Positions 16,111-25,438 of a DNA stretch of 64,000 bases are shown here, piece by piece; the stretch's first letter is position 1; each line of letters begins with the position of its first letter. Source of the DNA: Lachnospiraceae bacterium (GTDB lineage: Bacteria > Bacillota > Clostridia > Lachnospirales > Lachnospiraceae); the NCBI GenBank assembly GCA_015056905.1, contig SVFI01000011.1:1-64000 (forward strand), given 5' to 3'. The notes under the pieces are model-generated. The model made no database searches. It had not been told where the DNA came from and saw nothing but the letters and a program-made list of their open reading frames with translations. The translations under genes were made by a program, and so were the position numbers.

Positions 16111-17217
16111 ATGACGAGACTTTATGAAAAAATAAAAGAATATATTCTTCGCGACATGGAAAAGGAAGGCGAATCTAACGACCTTGCAGTTTTACTTCGT
16201 GTACTTTCCATCATTGGCATTCTTCATTATTTTGTTATGGTATTTCCGGTTGCATCTATCGGAAATATTATGATGACCTTGTTTTTAACTTTCAGCATCG
16301 GAATTCTTCTCGGTGTACTAATCTGTACCTACGAAAACCGTACAATGTACGGTCTCTGGCTATACAATGCAATTTCCCTGCTATTCTCCGTTCTTATGTC
16401 GCTTTTCATCGGCTGGGGATACTTCTTTGCTCCTATTGTATTTGTCACGGTCTTGCTTGTTTTTTTCAGTATCAAACTCTCTATACGCAAAAAAATTCTC
16501 TATACCGTTTTTTGCGCAGTCCTTGTACTGCTTCTCGCAATCGGCTACAATTTTATGCCTCTTCAGACAACACCGGGCCTCTTGATAAGAATTGTGTTAT
16601 TGGCAATCAACATCAGCCTGTCATTCTTTTCTCTTACGGCTATCGCATACGCATTCTGCTATAAATACACGAAATCCGAAGAGAAGATTATCCAGTACAA
16701 CAAACGTCTCGAACAGCTTGTAAACACAGACACACTGACAACATTGTGGAACCGCCGTGCGATGAACGAGCATCTGGCAACTTTAGTAAATAATTACAAC
16801 AAATACCAGACAGATTTTTCTCTCGCTATTCTTGATATCGACTTCTTCAAAAAAGTCAATGACGAATACGGCCATGGCATGGGTGACTTTGTCTTGAAAT
16901 CTCTTTCTTATCTGCTGAAAACATTTATGGACGGAAAAGGACACGTTGCAAGATGGGGCGGTGAAGAATTTCTCCTGACTTTTGAAGATATGGATTATGA
17001 TCAGGCCATCGGTTTCATGGAAGAGCTTCGCGTCCGCATTGAAGACCAGGATTTTACCTTTAAAGATGTAAATCTTCATCTGACGATTACAGCCGGCATT
17101 GAAGAATATCACTCCGGAATCGACCTTGACCAAACACTTACGAAAGCCGACGAAAAACTTTATACCGGAAAAACATCCGGCAGAAATCAGGTTGTAAGTT
17201 CGTATTATTCGATGTAG
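16111..17217 (+). CDS. Membrane diguanylate cyclase
   Basis: A 368-residue protein that makes cyclic di-GMP from two GTP. I start at the ATG at 16111 (AAAGGA site upstream) because an in-frame ATG at 16060 lies inside the promoter (TGGTATACT at 16061-16069). Six hydrophobic helices fill residues about 25-190, a short linker (KRLEQLVNTDTLT) follows, then a complete GGDEF domain with active-site GGEEF in ARWGGEEFLL. No RxxD inhibitory site is seen five residues before it, so product inhibition may be weak. Monocistronic. Confidence 0.93.
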   Translation: MTRLYEKIKEYILRDMEKEGESNDLAVLLRVLSIIGILHYFVMVFPVASIGNIMMTLFLTFSIGILLGVLICTYENRTMYGLWLYNAISLLFSVLMSLFIGWGYFFAPIVFVTVLLVFFSIKLSIRKKILYTVFCAVLVLLLAIGYNFMPLQTTPGLLIRIVLLAINISLSFFSLTAIAYAFCYKYTKSEEKIIQYNKRLEQLVNTDTLTTLWNRRAMNEHLATLVNNYNKYQTDFSLAILDIDFFKKVNDEYGHGMGDFVLKSLSYLLKTFMDGKGHVARWGGEEFLLTFEDMDYDQAIGFMEELRVRIEDQDFTFKDVNLHLTITAGIEEYHSGIDLDQTLTKADEKLYTGKTSGRNQVVSSYYSM

Positions 17218-17230
17218 CATACCGTTTCAT

Positions 17231-17283
17231 GACGTATAAAAAGACAGGAGACACCTGATTAGTCTCCTGTCTTTTCATACGTC
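17231..17283. terminator. Bidirectional terminator overlapping the folA 3' end
   Basis: A very long perfect stem (GACGTATAAAAAGACAGGAGAC pairing with its complement; arms 17231-17252 and 17262-17283 interrupted only by a nine-base loop) serves convergent genes. The right arm encodes the last residues of dihydrofolate reductase. Confidence 0.88.
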
Positions 17284-17750
17284 GTAAAGCGATATTCGAC
17301 ATCGAAATACGTCTGCTCTTCGCTCTCCTGGGTCATCTTCCAATCCGATTTTTCATCGAGATTCGGGAAGAAGGTATCTGCCTCGTATGCATGGTCTATT
17401 CTTGTGACGTACGCCTTGTCGCAATACGGAAGGAACTGCTCGTACACGCTCGCTCCCCCAATGCAATACACTTCATCTCCGTGCTTCGCACTCTCCTCAA
17501 TGGCTTCCTCCACGCTGTGAACCACAATAGCACCTTTAACCTTATAGTTTCGGTCCGACGTCAAAACGATATTCGTTCTGCCTGCAAGTGGCTGACTCTG
17601 CGGAAAACTTTCCAGCGTCTTACGCCCCATGATGATAACCTTTCCCATCGTTTCATTTCTGAAAAATTTCATATCACTCGGAATGTGTACAAGAAGAGCA
17701 TTCTTGCGACCGATTCCCCAATTCTTATCTACTGCTACGATTAATTTCAT
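17259..17750 (-). CDS. folA: Dihydrofolate reductase
   Basis: A 163-residue enzyme reducing dihydrofolate to tetrahydrofolate with NADPH. The start MKLIVAVDKNWGIG at 17750 has a GGAGG site; a longer open frame upstream lacks one. Catalytic acid is D26 in HIPSDMKFF, the NADPH loop is VIIMGRKTLESF, and CIGGASVYEQ supplies the second Gly pair. It follows thyA by ten bases on the same strand, so dTMP synthesis and folate recycling are co-expressed. The final codons form one arm of the terminator stem. Confidence 0.95.
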   Translation of the reverse strand: MKLIVAVDKNWGIGRKNALLVHIPSDMKFFRNETMGKVIIMGRKTLESFPQSQPLAGRTNIVLTSDRNYKVKGAIVVHSVEEAIEESAKHGDEVYCIGGASVYEQFLPYCDKAYVTRIDHAYEADTFFPNLDEKSDWKMTQESEEQTYFDVEYRFTTYEKTGD

Positions 17751-17760
17751 GATGTCCTCC

Positions 17761-18609
17761 TTAGATTGCAATCGGTATATTCGTAATCTGAGGCCATGTT
17801 TCATAGCCCTCCAGACTGACGTCATCCCTTGTAAATTGATAGAAATCCTTTACATCCGGATTTAACGTAAACTTCGGTGCCGGTTTCGGCTCTCTTGCAA
17901 TCAGTTCCTTGATAATCGGAACATGTCTGTCATAAATATGCGCATCTGCTATCACATGTACAAACTCACCGACCTGCATATCACAAACCTGTGCCAGCAT
18001 ATGCACAAGTACCGAATACTGAACAACATTCCAGTTATTGGCAGCGAGCACATCCTGTGAACGCTGGTTTAATATTGCATTGAGTACCAGCTTCTCCTCG
18101 CCCGGTTTCTGCGTTACATTAAATGTCATACTGTAAGCACAAGGATACAGATTCATCTCATGCAAATCCTGATGCACGTAAATATTGGTCATAATACGGC
18201 GACTGAACGGATTATTTTTCAAATCGTAAATCACTCTGTCCACCTGATCCATCATGCCTTCTTTGTATTGGTGTTTCACACTCATCTGATAGCCATAAGC
18301 CTTTCCGATGGAGCCGGATTCATCTGCCCATTCATCCCAAATATGACTGTGGAGGTCATTAATATTATTTGACTTCTGCTGCCAGATCCAAAGCAACTCA
18401 TCCGTCGCACTTTTCAGTGCCGTTCTTCGAAGTGTCAGAATCGGAAATTCTTTAGAAAGGTCATAGCGGTTTACAACACCGAACTTTTTAATCGTGTAGG
18501 CGCTCGTTCCGTCTTCCCAGTGCGGTCTTACCTTTTCTCCCTCCGTACTCGTCCCATTTGTCAAGATATCCTGACACATATTGATAAAAATCTGATCTGC
18601 CATACTCAT
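17761..18609 (-). CDS. thyA: Thymidylate synthase
   Basis: A 282-residue enzyme that methylates dUMP to dTMP with methylenetetrahydrofolate. I choose MSMADQ at 18609, with GAGGA about ten bases upstream; the longer open frame reaches into the neighbouring nuclease gene without support. The nucleophile is C157 in LYPCAYS, which replaces the usual PPCH, followed by QRSQDV, the NNWN segment and DAHIYDRH. The C-terminus ends in TNIPIAI, close to the usual hydrophobic tail. It is upstream of folA and 22 bases downstream of the beta-CASP gene. Confidence 0.95.
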   Translation of the reverse strand: MSMADQIFINMCQDILTNGTSTEGEKVRPHWEDGTSAYTIKKFGVVNRYDLSKEFPILTLRRTALKSATDELLWIWQQKSNNINDLHSHIWDEWADESGSIGKAYGYQMSVKHQYKEGMMDQVDRVIYDLKNNPFSRRIMTNIYVHQDLHEMNLYPCAYSMTFNVTQKPGEEKLVLNAILNQRSQDVLAANNWNVVQYSVLVHMLAQVCDMQVGEFVHVIADAHIYDRHVPIIKELIAREPKPAPKFTLNPDVKDFYQFTRDDVSLEGYETWPQITNIPIAI

Positions 18610-18631
18610 TGGCTTATAGTCCTCGCTTTCT

Positions 18632-20227
18632 CTATCTGTCCCATTTATCACACAAAGCATTAATCTGATCCGCAAACTTCGCCAAATCCTTATTCGCTCC
18701 GCCTTCATTCCTATGAATGACCGCAATAAGTCTCTGACCTGCATCAAGCAACCTGTGGAAAATATCGCTTGCGACTTTTTTCTTCTTGACCGGAATACCC
18801 TGCGCCTCGTAAGTAATCACGTTGTTTATGAGGTCAAATTCCGTTCCGCTGTAAGGCGCATAAGTCTCGTATCCGTATTCATGATGCAGACACTGCGCAA
18901 ACGCACTGCAAACCGTATCCTCGCCATGCACAATGAAAACTCTCTGCGGTTTTTTCTCAAATCCCTGTATCCAATTGATGAGTCCGTTTTTATCCGCATG
19001 ACCGGAAAGTCCTGTCAACTTTGCAATCTTTGCGCGCACCTGAATCGGTTCGCCGAAAAGCTTAACTTCATCCACACCCTCAACGATGATTCGTCCGAGT
19101 GTTCCGACTGCCTGATAGCCGACAAAGAGCACCGTACACTCCGGTCTCCAGAGATTGTGCTTGAGATGATGGCGGATTCGTCCCGCCTCACACATTCCCG
19201 ATGCGGAGAGAATGACCTTCGGTGTCTCGTCAAAGTTGATTGCCTTGGACTCGTCACTCGTGATGGAAAGGCGCAGTCCCGGAAAACTAATCGGGTTGAT
19301 GCCCTGCATCACAAGGTCCATTGCTTCCTCGTCAAAACAATTATATATATTTTTGTGGAAAATACCCGTCGCCTCCACCGCAAGAGGACTGTCGACGTAA
19401 ACCGGAAAATCCGGATGTCCTTCCACCAGTTTTTCCATTTTAATTTTGCGGAGGAAATAAAGCATTTCCTGTGTCCTTCCGACCGCAAACGAAGGAATAA
19501 CAACATTACCGCCCTTATCAAATGTCTCTTTCAGAATCTGCGTCAGTTCCGCCACATAGTCCGGACGTTCCGTAGAATGAATGCGGTCACCATATGTAGA
19601 TTCCATCACGACATAATCTGCGTCTTTGGTAATCTGAGGGTCACGGATAAGCGGCTGTTCCACATTACCGATATCGCCGGAGAACACAATCTTCTTGGTA
19701 ATCTTATCCTCCGTTACCCACACTTCAATACTCGCCGACCCGAGCAGATGACCGATATCCGTAAAACGAATCTCAATTCCGTCGCAGAGCGTAATCATTT
19801 TATCATAATGACATGGCACAAGACAACGTATGGTTCCGTCCGCATCCTCCATCGTGTAGAGCGGCTCCACCGCCGGATGGGATGCACTTCGTTTGGCTTT
19901 ACGGTTCTTCCACTCAGCCTCCTGCATCTGAATATGCGCACAGTCACGAAGCATGATACTGCAAAGGTCTGCCGTTGCATCCGTCGTATATATCTTTCCG
20001 CGGAACCCCCTTGCATATAGGAGCGGCAACATACCAGAATGATCCACGTGAGCATGCGTCAACAAAACATAATCAATCAGTGATTCATGTACCGGTATTT
20101 CCACATTTTCAAACACGTTGACTCCCTGTTCCATTCCGTAGTCAACCAAAATATGCTTCCCGCATGCTTCAATGTAATGACAACTTCCGGTAACCTCATG
20201 ATCCGCACCAATAAACTTTAGTCTCAT
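18632..20227 (-). CDS. Metallo-beta-lactamase/beta-CASP ribonuclease-like protein
   Basis: A 531-residue protein of the CPSF73-like group. Zinc motif 2 is HAHVDHSG (H58, H60, D62, H63), motif 3 is DIGHLLGSAS, motif 4 is FSGDIG, and the beta-CASP domain ends in the A-B-C motifs including LTGLSGHADKNGL and FIVHGE. It is predicted to cleave or trim RNA with two zinc ions. It differs from RNase J in the absence of its C-terminal domain. The extra C-terminal 60 residues (DIFHRLLDAGQRLIAVIHRNEG) are unusual. First gene before thyA-folA; AGGAGG ribosome site. Confidence 0.88.
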   Translation of the reverse strand: MRLKFIGADHEVTGSCHYIEACGKHILVDYGMEQGVNVFENVEIPVHESLIDYVLLTHAHVDHSGMLPLLYARGFRGKIYTTDATADLCSIMLRDCAHIQMQEAEWKNRKAKRSASHPAVEPLYTMEDADGTIRCLVPCHYDKMITLCDGIEIRFTDIGHLLGSASIEVWVTEDKITKKIVFSGDIGNVEQPLIRDPQITKDADYVVMESTYGDRIHSTERPDYVAELTQILKETFDKGGNVVIPSFAVGRTQEMLYFLRKIKMEKLVEGHPDFPVYVDSPLAVEATGIFHKNIYNCFDEEAMDLVMQGINPISFPGLRLSITSDESKAINFDETPKVILSASGMCEAGRIRHHLKHNLWRPECTVLFVGYQAVGTLGRIIVEGVDEVKLFGEPIQVRAKIAKLTGLSGHADKNGLINWIQGFEKKPQRVFIVHGEDTVCSAFAQCLHHEYGYETYAPYSGTEFDLINNVITYEAQGIPVKKKKVASDIFHRLLDAGQRLIAVIHRNEGGANKDLAKFADQINALCDKWDR

Positions 20228-20242
20228 ACCTATACCTCCTGT

Positions 20243-20962
20243 TTATAAACATAATATCCTGACTCCGGCAAGCGCAAGCAGATGCACCGGATAGAAAAAG
20301 TAAAAGAAATATTTCGAACCGGTTCCTCTCTCTCCATTGTACACAGGCAGAAAGAATAAAAAAGCCGGAAAGCACCACGATTCCATGGCACCGAGACACA
20401 TAACAGCATAACCTCCCATGCATGCCCACACACGTTCATTCCGAAGCAAATACAAAACAAGAATTAAGACAACTCCCACACCGCCGTAATCTGTCCGAAA
20501 CAACTGCGCCACGCACACACAAACCGCCGCGCCAATCCATCCCGTAACATAACAGAGTTTCCATCTTCCCGCGCGCGCCATGCATTTCTCCTGTCCCCAT
20601 CTCAGCGCAAACAGAGCAAGCAGTCCAAAGAGCAGTGTAAAAAATACATTCTGCATACTCATATCCCACATACTGTCGTGAAATGCGAGATCAAAAGGAA
20701 GTTCCGAGAGAAGCGCAAACACAAACAGGCGAAGCATATATCTCCCCATACTTCGCGTGTGCAAAAAACCTTCCACAATCAAAAAGCAAAACAGCGGAAA
20801 CGATGTCCTCCCGACAATGCGCAACATCTGATAGCACAAATCCGCACCGGCAAAAGCGGCTGTCCCGTCATAAGATGATGTAAAAATATAAAAAAAAGCG
20901 GCACCGAGATGATCTGTCAACATAGTAATGACCGCTATTCTCTTTATTGCTGCTCCGCTCAT
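20243..20962 (-). CDS. TraX-family polytopic membrane protein
   Basis: A 239-residue protein with about eight membrane helices. I start at ATG 20962, with AGGAAG nine bases upstream, rather than at the GTG at 20980. Family signs: LTDHLGAAFF in helix 1, RIVGRTSFPLFCFLIVEGF, then LFVFALLSELPFDLAF. F-plasmid TraX acetylates pilin; chromosomal relatives in Clostridia are uncharacterised and presumed acyltransferases. It sits 15 bases upstream of the beta-CASP gene on the same strand. No conjugation gene is nearby, so a transfer role is not implied. Confidence 0.82.
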   Translation of the reverse strand: MSGAAIKRIAVITMLTDHLGAAFFYIFTSSYDGTAAFAGADLCYQMLRIVGRTSFPLFCFLIVEGFLHTRSMGRYMLRLFVFALLSELPFDLAFHDSMWDMSMQNVFFTLLFGLLALFALRWGQEKCMARAGRWKLCYVTGWIGAAVCVCVAQLFRTDYGGVGVVLILVLYLLRNERVWACMGGYAVMCLGAMESWCFPAFLFFLPVYNGERGTGSKYFFYFFYPVHLLALAGVRILCL

Positions 20963-21192
20963 ACAACCCGTCTTCCTCACCGTACATTATTTATAATGTT
21001 ATTTTATCACAAAACGCAGGATAAGTTGCTGACATTTTGACCAAAAATTGCCCGAATTTTTCTACGTCTTTTTTTTATTTTGGTATATAAAAATTTCCAT
21101 TCTTTTGTTATACTAAGTATAGTGTATAAAAATATCGTATGTAAAGTTGCATTTTGATTGCACGTACATGCAGAAAGAAAGGACTTCAGACT

Positions 21193-21819
21193 ATGAAAAA
21201 AATAAATGAATTTGCCAACTTCGAATCTTTAAACAAATATATCGCAGATTGGTCGGTTGTTACAGGGCTTGCTGCTGTTATTACAGACTTTGACAACTCT
21301 CCCCTTACAGAAGACTTTGATCGCGATGCATATGCTGCATGCAACGTGGAAGATGCCATCTCTGTACTGAATGTATCAGGCGAAGTTGTGGCACAGCTTA
21401 CATATGGTACTCCTGAAGGTGTATCTGCTCAGGATGATACGGTACGCAATGCGTTCAGCCAGCTTCAGAATATTATCGCTCAGGCATTGACAATGCAGTT
21501 CACAGCATTCGAAAACGATACAGAAATCAACAAATACAAAGATGAGTTACAGGTATTCCGTTCTCTCGTAGACCAGATGATTGAGAAATCTCACGCATTG
21601 GATAAGATTGAATCCAAACAGCGTATGCTTGCATTGAATGCATCTATCGAAGCTGCGCGTGCAGGTGAAGCCGGAAAAGGTTTTGCAGTCGTAGCCGACG
21701 AAGTAGGAAAACTTGCCAGCGTATCAGGTGAAATCAATCACTCCATTAAAGAAGGTATGAACGAACTTTCAAACCGTGTCGACGCTCTTACAGCCGCACC
21801 GGTAGAATTGAAGTTATAA
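21193..21819 (+). CDS. Soluble mini methyl-accepting chemotaxis-type protein
   Basis: A 208-residue protein with no membrane helix. The ATG at 21193 follows AAAGGA. Residues 1-100 form a small sensor-like domain resembling PocR ([17 protein letters not shown]). Residues 120-195 are a truncated MCP signalling hairpin whose tip, [20 protein letters not shown], is complete. That tip contacts CheA and CheW, but the flanking helices are too short for a normal trimer-of-dimers, so it may report to another protein. An extended -10 (TGTTATACT near 21106-21114) precedes it and a terminator follows. No other chemotaxis gene is nearby. Confidence 0.8.
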   Translation: MKKINEFANFESLNKYIADWSVVTGLAAVITDFDNSPLTEDFDRDAYAACNVEDAISVLNVSGEVVAQLTYGTPEGVSAQDDTVRNAFSQLQNIIAQALTMQFTAFENDTEINKYKDELQVFRSLVDQMIEKSHALDKIESKQRMLALNASIEAARAGEAGKGFAVVADEVGKLASVSGEINHSIKEGMNELSNRVDALTAAPVELKL

Positions 21820-21835
21820 TTAAATTATATAACAT

Positions 21836-21872
21836 AAAAAGAAGCATCCGTATTTACGGATGTTTCTTTTTT
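21836..21872. terminator. Bidirectional terminator
   Basis: A ten-base stem GAAGCATCCG/CGGATGTTTC with a six-base loop and T-runs on both strands ends the mini-chemoreceptor gene and also overlaps the 3' end of the convergent LuxR-type gene. Confidence 0.85.
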
Positions 21873-22324
21873 GTACGCCATTTTTCTTTGAGTTCTTTTC
21901 GACCGGAAACGCCGGATTTTTCAAATATGTGCGACACATGCTTCTTTACGGTTGTTTCTGCTATAAACAATTCCTCCGCTATCTGCCGATTCGTAAAACC
22001 GCGATAAATCAGCCACGCCACTTCCTTTTCACGTTCTGATAAGTCATCTGCCGTCACAAGCTCTGCAAAGATGTCATATTCGTACACCGCCGCCTTCTCC
22101 GAAACACTCTGTTTCTCCTCTTCCGGCGCACAAGGCTCTGCATTCTGCCATCTGGAAAGCAGCATAGAAATCGAAAACACCGGAAAAACCAGGAGAACTA
22201 TCTCCACCATCGCCATCCGCCGTTCCACGATTCCCACAATCAACTGGACATGCGTCATCAAAAGCCCGACAAGCACGGTCATATATACAATTACGAAAAC
22301 CAACGCCCACGTTCTTTTCTTCAC
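21854..22324 (-). CDS. Membrane-anchored LuxR-type response protein
   Basis: A 156-residue protein. Two hydrophobic helices (about residues 6-27 and 35-57) are followed by a linker and a LuxR/GerE DNA-binding domain: LSEREKEVAWLIYRGFTNRQIA, continuing to ETTVKKHVSHIFEKSG. The start is GTG, with GGAGG inside the end of the upstream gene and only three bases between stop and start, so the two are coupled. A LuxR domain tethered directly to the membrane suggests control by its membrane partner, encoded just upstream. The regulon is unknown. Confidence 0.85.
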   Translation of the reverse strand: MKKRTWALVFVIVYMTVLVGLLMTHVQLIVGIVERRMAMVEIVLLVFPVFSISMLLSRWQNAEPCAPEEEKQSVSEKAAVYEYDIFAELVTADDLSEREKEVAWLIYRGFTNRQIAEELFIAETTVKKHVSHIFEKSGVSGRKELKEKWRTKKKHP

Positions 22325-22327
22325 CGT

Positions 22328-22798
22328 TTATTCCGCCTCCATATAATCGATGATTCTTCTCTTTACTTCTATCTGTACCGGCAAAAGAAGCATTTCTAAA
22401 ACCGCAGCATACAGCACTGTAATCAATGCCACCGCTATATTCACGCCGACAATCTCCGGCTTCTGAAGAAAGCCCAGCACAATAATAATGGCAAATGCTG
22501 TCAAAATCACTCCCGCATATAAAATTTGTCTTTGCATCAATTCCACAACATCCAATGCTCGTTTCAATTCCGCAAGACTACAAGTGTAACTCTTTTTCAG
22601 CAATTTGAATCCTCGTACAAAATCTTTCCACATTCCGTTTCTGAGCAAAATCGGAAGTGAAAGCACAAGAAGACTGATAAGCGACGGAAAATCGAGCAGA
22701 CTGGTAAGCACCGTTCCCACCCCAATCTCTGAACCACACACAGCAGCCATAAGCACCACCGATACCAAAATTGCAACTACCTCAATCAACATAATCAT
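22328..22798 (-). CDS. Small membrane protein coupled to the LuxR-type gene
   Basis: A 156-residue protein with four predicted membrane helices (around residues 2-20, 30-50, 92-112 and 118-140) and a charged loop (SYTCSLAELKRALDVVELMQRQ) between helices 2 and 3. I recognise no family. The ribosome site is GGAGG. Its coupling to the LuxR-type gene suggests a sensor or anti-activator role in a one-component membrane regulatory pair, which is inference only. Confidence 0.7.
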   Translation of the reverse strand: MIMLIEVVAILVSVVLMAAVCGSEIGVGTVLTSLLDFPSLISLLVLSLPILLRNGMWKDFVRGFKLLKKSYTCSLAELKRALDVVELMQRQILYAGVILTAFAIIIVLGFLQKPEIVGVNIAVALITVLYAAVLEMLLLPVQIEVKRRIIDYMEAE

Positions 22799-22875
22799 TA
22801 CCTCCGTTTCTTTTTTCGGATATCCTTAGCACAGATATTTCACATTACAGTATGCAAATCCATACTACTTTCCAT

Positions 22876-22905
22876 CAAAAAAAGGAGTATTTTACTACTC
22901 CTTTT
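22876..22905 (-). terminator. Terminator after the acetylation genes
   Basis: Minus-strand hairpin with stem AAAGGAGTA/TACTCCTTT followed by T residues, 12 bases after the SGNH-type gene stop. Confidence 0.8.
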
Positions 22906-22916
22906 CCGCTTCTACC

Positions 22917-23897
22917 CTATTCATAACTTACAAACGCCGCATCTCCTCTTCGGTCAGGCAGCTCATAGTTTTCTTTGATGCAGGCGCCAAGTGCATGATT
23001 AAACTTGCCAAGTCCGTTTACATTCAGGTGATTTGGATCTGCAAAATCTGCAGCAAAATCAATCTGCATCTCGTCATACATCCGGTTAAAATCCACATAG
23101 AAAACATTATCGTATTTCGTCTGCGCTGCAAGATACTCCTCCAGCGTATTAAATACCTTTTTATCATCTTCTGTCATAATGTACGGTGCGTTTATCAAAA
23201 ATACCGGAATATCTTTTTCATTTGCAAGAGACAAAATCTTTTCGAAATATTCCATCGTCTTAGGCTCAATTTCTATCGTCTCCGTGACATGCGCAAGCTC
23301 CGGTCTCTCCATCGGTGCCACCTCGGTCACCGGGTGAGCCCCTTTATAACTTTCATCGACCACAAGACTTCGGTCAAAGTCCTCCGCTGTTAAATCGACA
23401 TATCTGCTGTGATACGAAGGAAACTCCACCATATGAAGAAGCAGGTCTCCCTTATCCTCCTCACTTAAGGACGCTTTGATTGACTCATACTTGTTATGCG
23501 AAAAACGCATACCATACGTGTTTTTTACAATCTTACTCTCCTTGGAATACGGAAACGCCTCGACAAGACGATATACATCCAGCACAATGAGCTTCGGCGT
23601 CTGATACTTAAGTGCCTCTTTCATATAATAGTAGGTGTTCCACATCGGCTGCATACTTCCGCAAAGATCATACGCAGCTAACCCGTATTCGTCATACAAA
23701 ATCTCCGGATTTACATCCACAAAGGCATGGGAGGAACCGAGTACGAGTACATCAACCGTATCTTTCGGTAGTTCATAAAAGTACTCCATCTGCGTCACAC
23801 CATCCGTATATTTGAACGCCACAACATCATTCAGTTTTAATATAACGATTGATAGAATCAACAAAAACCCTACAATCCTGACGATATTTTTTTTCAT
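22917..23897 (-). CDS. SGNH/AlgX-DltD-like protein for polymer O-acetylation
   Basis: A 326-residue protein with one N-terminal membrane anchor (residues 7-24). Its extracellular domain has an SGNH-type nucleophile block LVLGSSHAF (Ser at 55-56) and a C-terminal Asp-His pair in FADPNHLN. Together with the MBOAT gene eight bases upstream it forms the standard two-component acylation module in which the MBOAT passes acyl groups through the membrane and this partner transfers them to a cell-surface polysaccharide or teichoic acid. The acceptor is unknown. Confidence 0.85.
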   Translation of the reverse strand: MKKNIVRIVGFLLILSIVILKLNDVVAFKYTDGVTQMEYFYELPKDTVDVLVLGSSHAFVDVNPEILYDEYGLAAYDLCGSMQPMWNTYYYMKEALKYQTPKLIVLDVYRLVEAFPYSKESKIVKNTYGMRFSHNKYESIKASLSEEDKGDLLLHMVEFPSYHSRYVDLTAEDFDRSLVVDESYKGAHPVTEVAPMERPELAHVTETIEIEPKTMEYFEKILSLANEKDIPVFLINAPYIMTEDDKKVFNTLEEYLAAQTKYDNVFYVDFNRMYDEMQIDFAADFADPNHLNVNGLGKFNHALGACIKENYELPDRRGDAAFVSYE

Positions 23898-23905
23898 TGA
23901 AACCT

Positions 23906-25411
23906 CTAAAATTGGAAATATATAAATTCTGCCGCATCATAGCCCGGTCCGTAAATACCAAGCAAAAAGACAGCTACTGTAAGCAGAATATAAACACCCC
24001 AGCGAAACCACAGGGACTGCGTATTCAGATATTCGTAAAGTTGCATACTCTTGCGATATCGAATCAGATCCACCGCTAAGAGAACCACAAGCGCAACAAG
24101 TGCAATGCCGAATTCTGTCTCGGAAAGACCCAGCGTATACAAGGAGCCGTTCATTAATGCCCACGGATCCGGATGTTTTACCATCTGCATGATATACGCA
24201 AAACTCTCTCTCAGAGAATTGCAGCGGAAGAAAATCCAAGCAAAATCAACAAGTACAAACGTCACAACTCCCTGCAACAGCTTGTGACTGAAACAATCTG
24301 TTTTCATCTTCAGGACACGCGATGCCTTCTCACGGAAAGGCCGTGTCACATCTCCGATTACCTGATACAGTCCGTGCAGACCTCCCCACACTACGAAGCT
24401 GAAACTTGCGCCGTGCCAGAGCCCGCTTACCAAAAATGTAATCATGAGATTGACATATTTGCGCACCGTACCTTTTCTGTTTCCGCCGAGCGGAATATAG
24501 AGATAATCACGAAACCAGCTACTGAGTGAAATATGCCATCTACGCCAGAATTCCTTAATGCTTGTCGCAAAATAAGGCGTATTAAAGTTCTCCATCAGGG
24601 AAAAACCCATCACTCGCGCACAGCCGACTGCAATCAGCGAATAACTTCCGAAATCACAATATATCTGGAACGCAAAGAAAACCGCCGCAACCGTCAGCGC
24701 TGTCGCACCGTAAGCGGCATAATTTAAAAACACATAATCCACGAAAACAGCCAATCGGTCCGCAACAACCATCTTCATGAAATATCCCCAGAGCATCATT
24801 GCAGCACCGCTTGTGATATTCTCATAATTCCAAAGACGGAATGTGTGCACCTGCTGTACCTGTTTCACAAGATTCTTCGAACGCTCAATCGGTCCGGCCA
24901 CAAGCTGTGGAAAAAACGAAACGAAAAGTGCATACTTAAATAGATTTTTCTCCGGTTTTATGTCGTTTCGATACACGTCCATCGTGTAACTGAGTGCCTG
25001 GAAGGTATAGAACGAAATACCGACAGGAAGAAGCACGTCAAACGGCTTATCCAGCATCTCGACACCGAATCTGCCAAGCACCCGGTTGATATTTGCAAGC
25101 ACAAAATCAAAATATTTAAAAAAGAACAAAATCCCCAGATTTGTCACAAAACTGCCCGCAACAATCAGTTTCTTCCGTCTTCTTTCTTTCTTTTCATCCT
25201 TCAGTTCTCCTGCTTTTCCGATGAAAATACCGCTCAAATACGTAATGACGGTCGACAGCGCAATCAGCACTGCGTACTTCGGATTCCAGCTCATGTAAAA
25301 ATAATAGCTGGCAATCAAAAGCCATATATATCGCATCTTTTTCGGTATTACAAAATAGATACATACCACAATCGGAAAAAACACGAGAAAATCTACGGAA
25401 TTAAAAACCAT
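23906..25411 (-). CDS. MBOAT-family O-acyltransferase (AlgI/DltB-like)
   Basis: A 501-residue polytopic protein with about 11 helices. Hallmarks: the N-terminal MVFNSVDFLVFFPIV, the LLPVGISFYTFQALSY block, the WHISLSSWFRDYLYIPLGGN block and the catalytic His in LWHGASFSFVVWG. It moves acyl groups, probably acetyl, to the outer face. It is upstream of the SGNH-type partner and 27 bases downstream of a diguanylate cyclase gene. In alginate and cellulose systems such modules are under c-di-GMP control, so the adjacency may be meaningful. Confidence 0.93.
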   Translation of the reverse strand: MVFNSVDFLVFFPIVVCIYFVIPKKMRYIWLLIASYYFYMSWNPKYAVLIALSTVITYLSGIFIGKAGELKDEKKERRRKKLIVAGSFVTNLGILFFFKYFDFVLANINRVLGRFGVEMLDKPFDVLLPVGISFYTFQALSYTMDVYRNDIKPEKNLFKYALFVSFFPQLVAGPIERSKNLVKQVQQVHTFRLWNYENITSGAAMMLWGYFMKMVVADRLAVFVDYVFLNYAAYGATALTVAAVFFAFQIYCDFGSYSLIAVGCARVMGFSLMENFNTPYFATSIKEFWRRWHISLSSWFRDYLYIPLGGNRKGTVRKYVNLMITFLVSGLWHGASFSFVVWGGLHGLYQVIGDVTRPFREKASRVLKMKTDCFSHKLLQGVVTFVLVDFAWIFFRCNSLRESFAYIMQMVKHPDPWALMNGSLYTLGLSETEFGIALVALVVLLAVDLIRYRKSMQLYEYLNTQSLWFRWGVYILLTVAVFLLGIYGPGYDAAEFIYFQF

Positions 25412-25438
25412 TGTTTTCTTCTCCTTCTTTGCCTCCGT

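Noticed and set aside
18713..20020. 435-codon + strand frame opposite the beta-CASP gene
   Set aside because: Exact antisense shadow of a conserved enzyme; no ribosome site or family signature.
20243..20962. Conjugation function implied by the TraX-like gene
   Set aside because: No relaxase, type IV secretion or plasmid gene is nearby; chromosomal TraX relatives are common in Clostridia.
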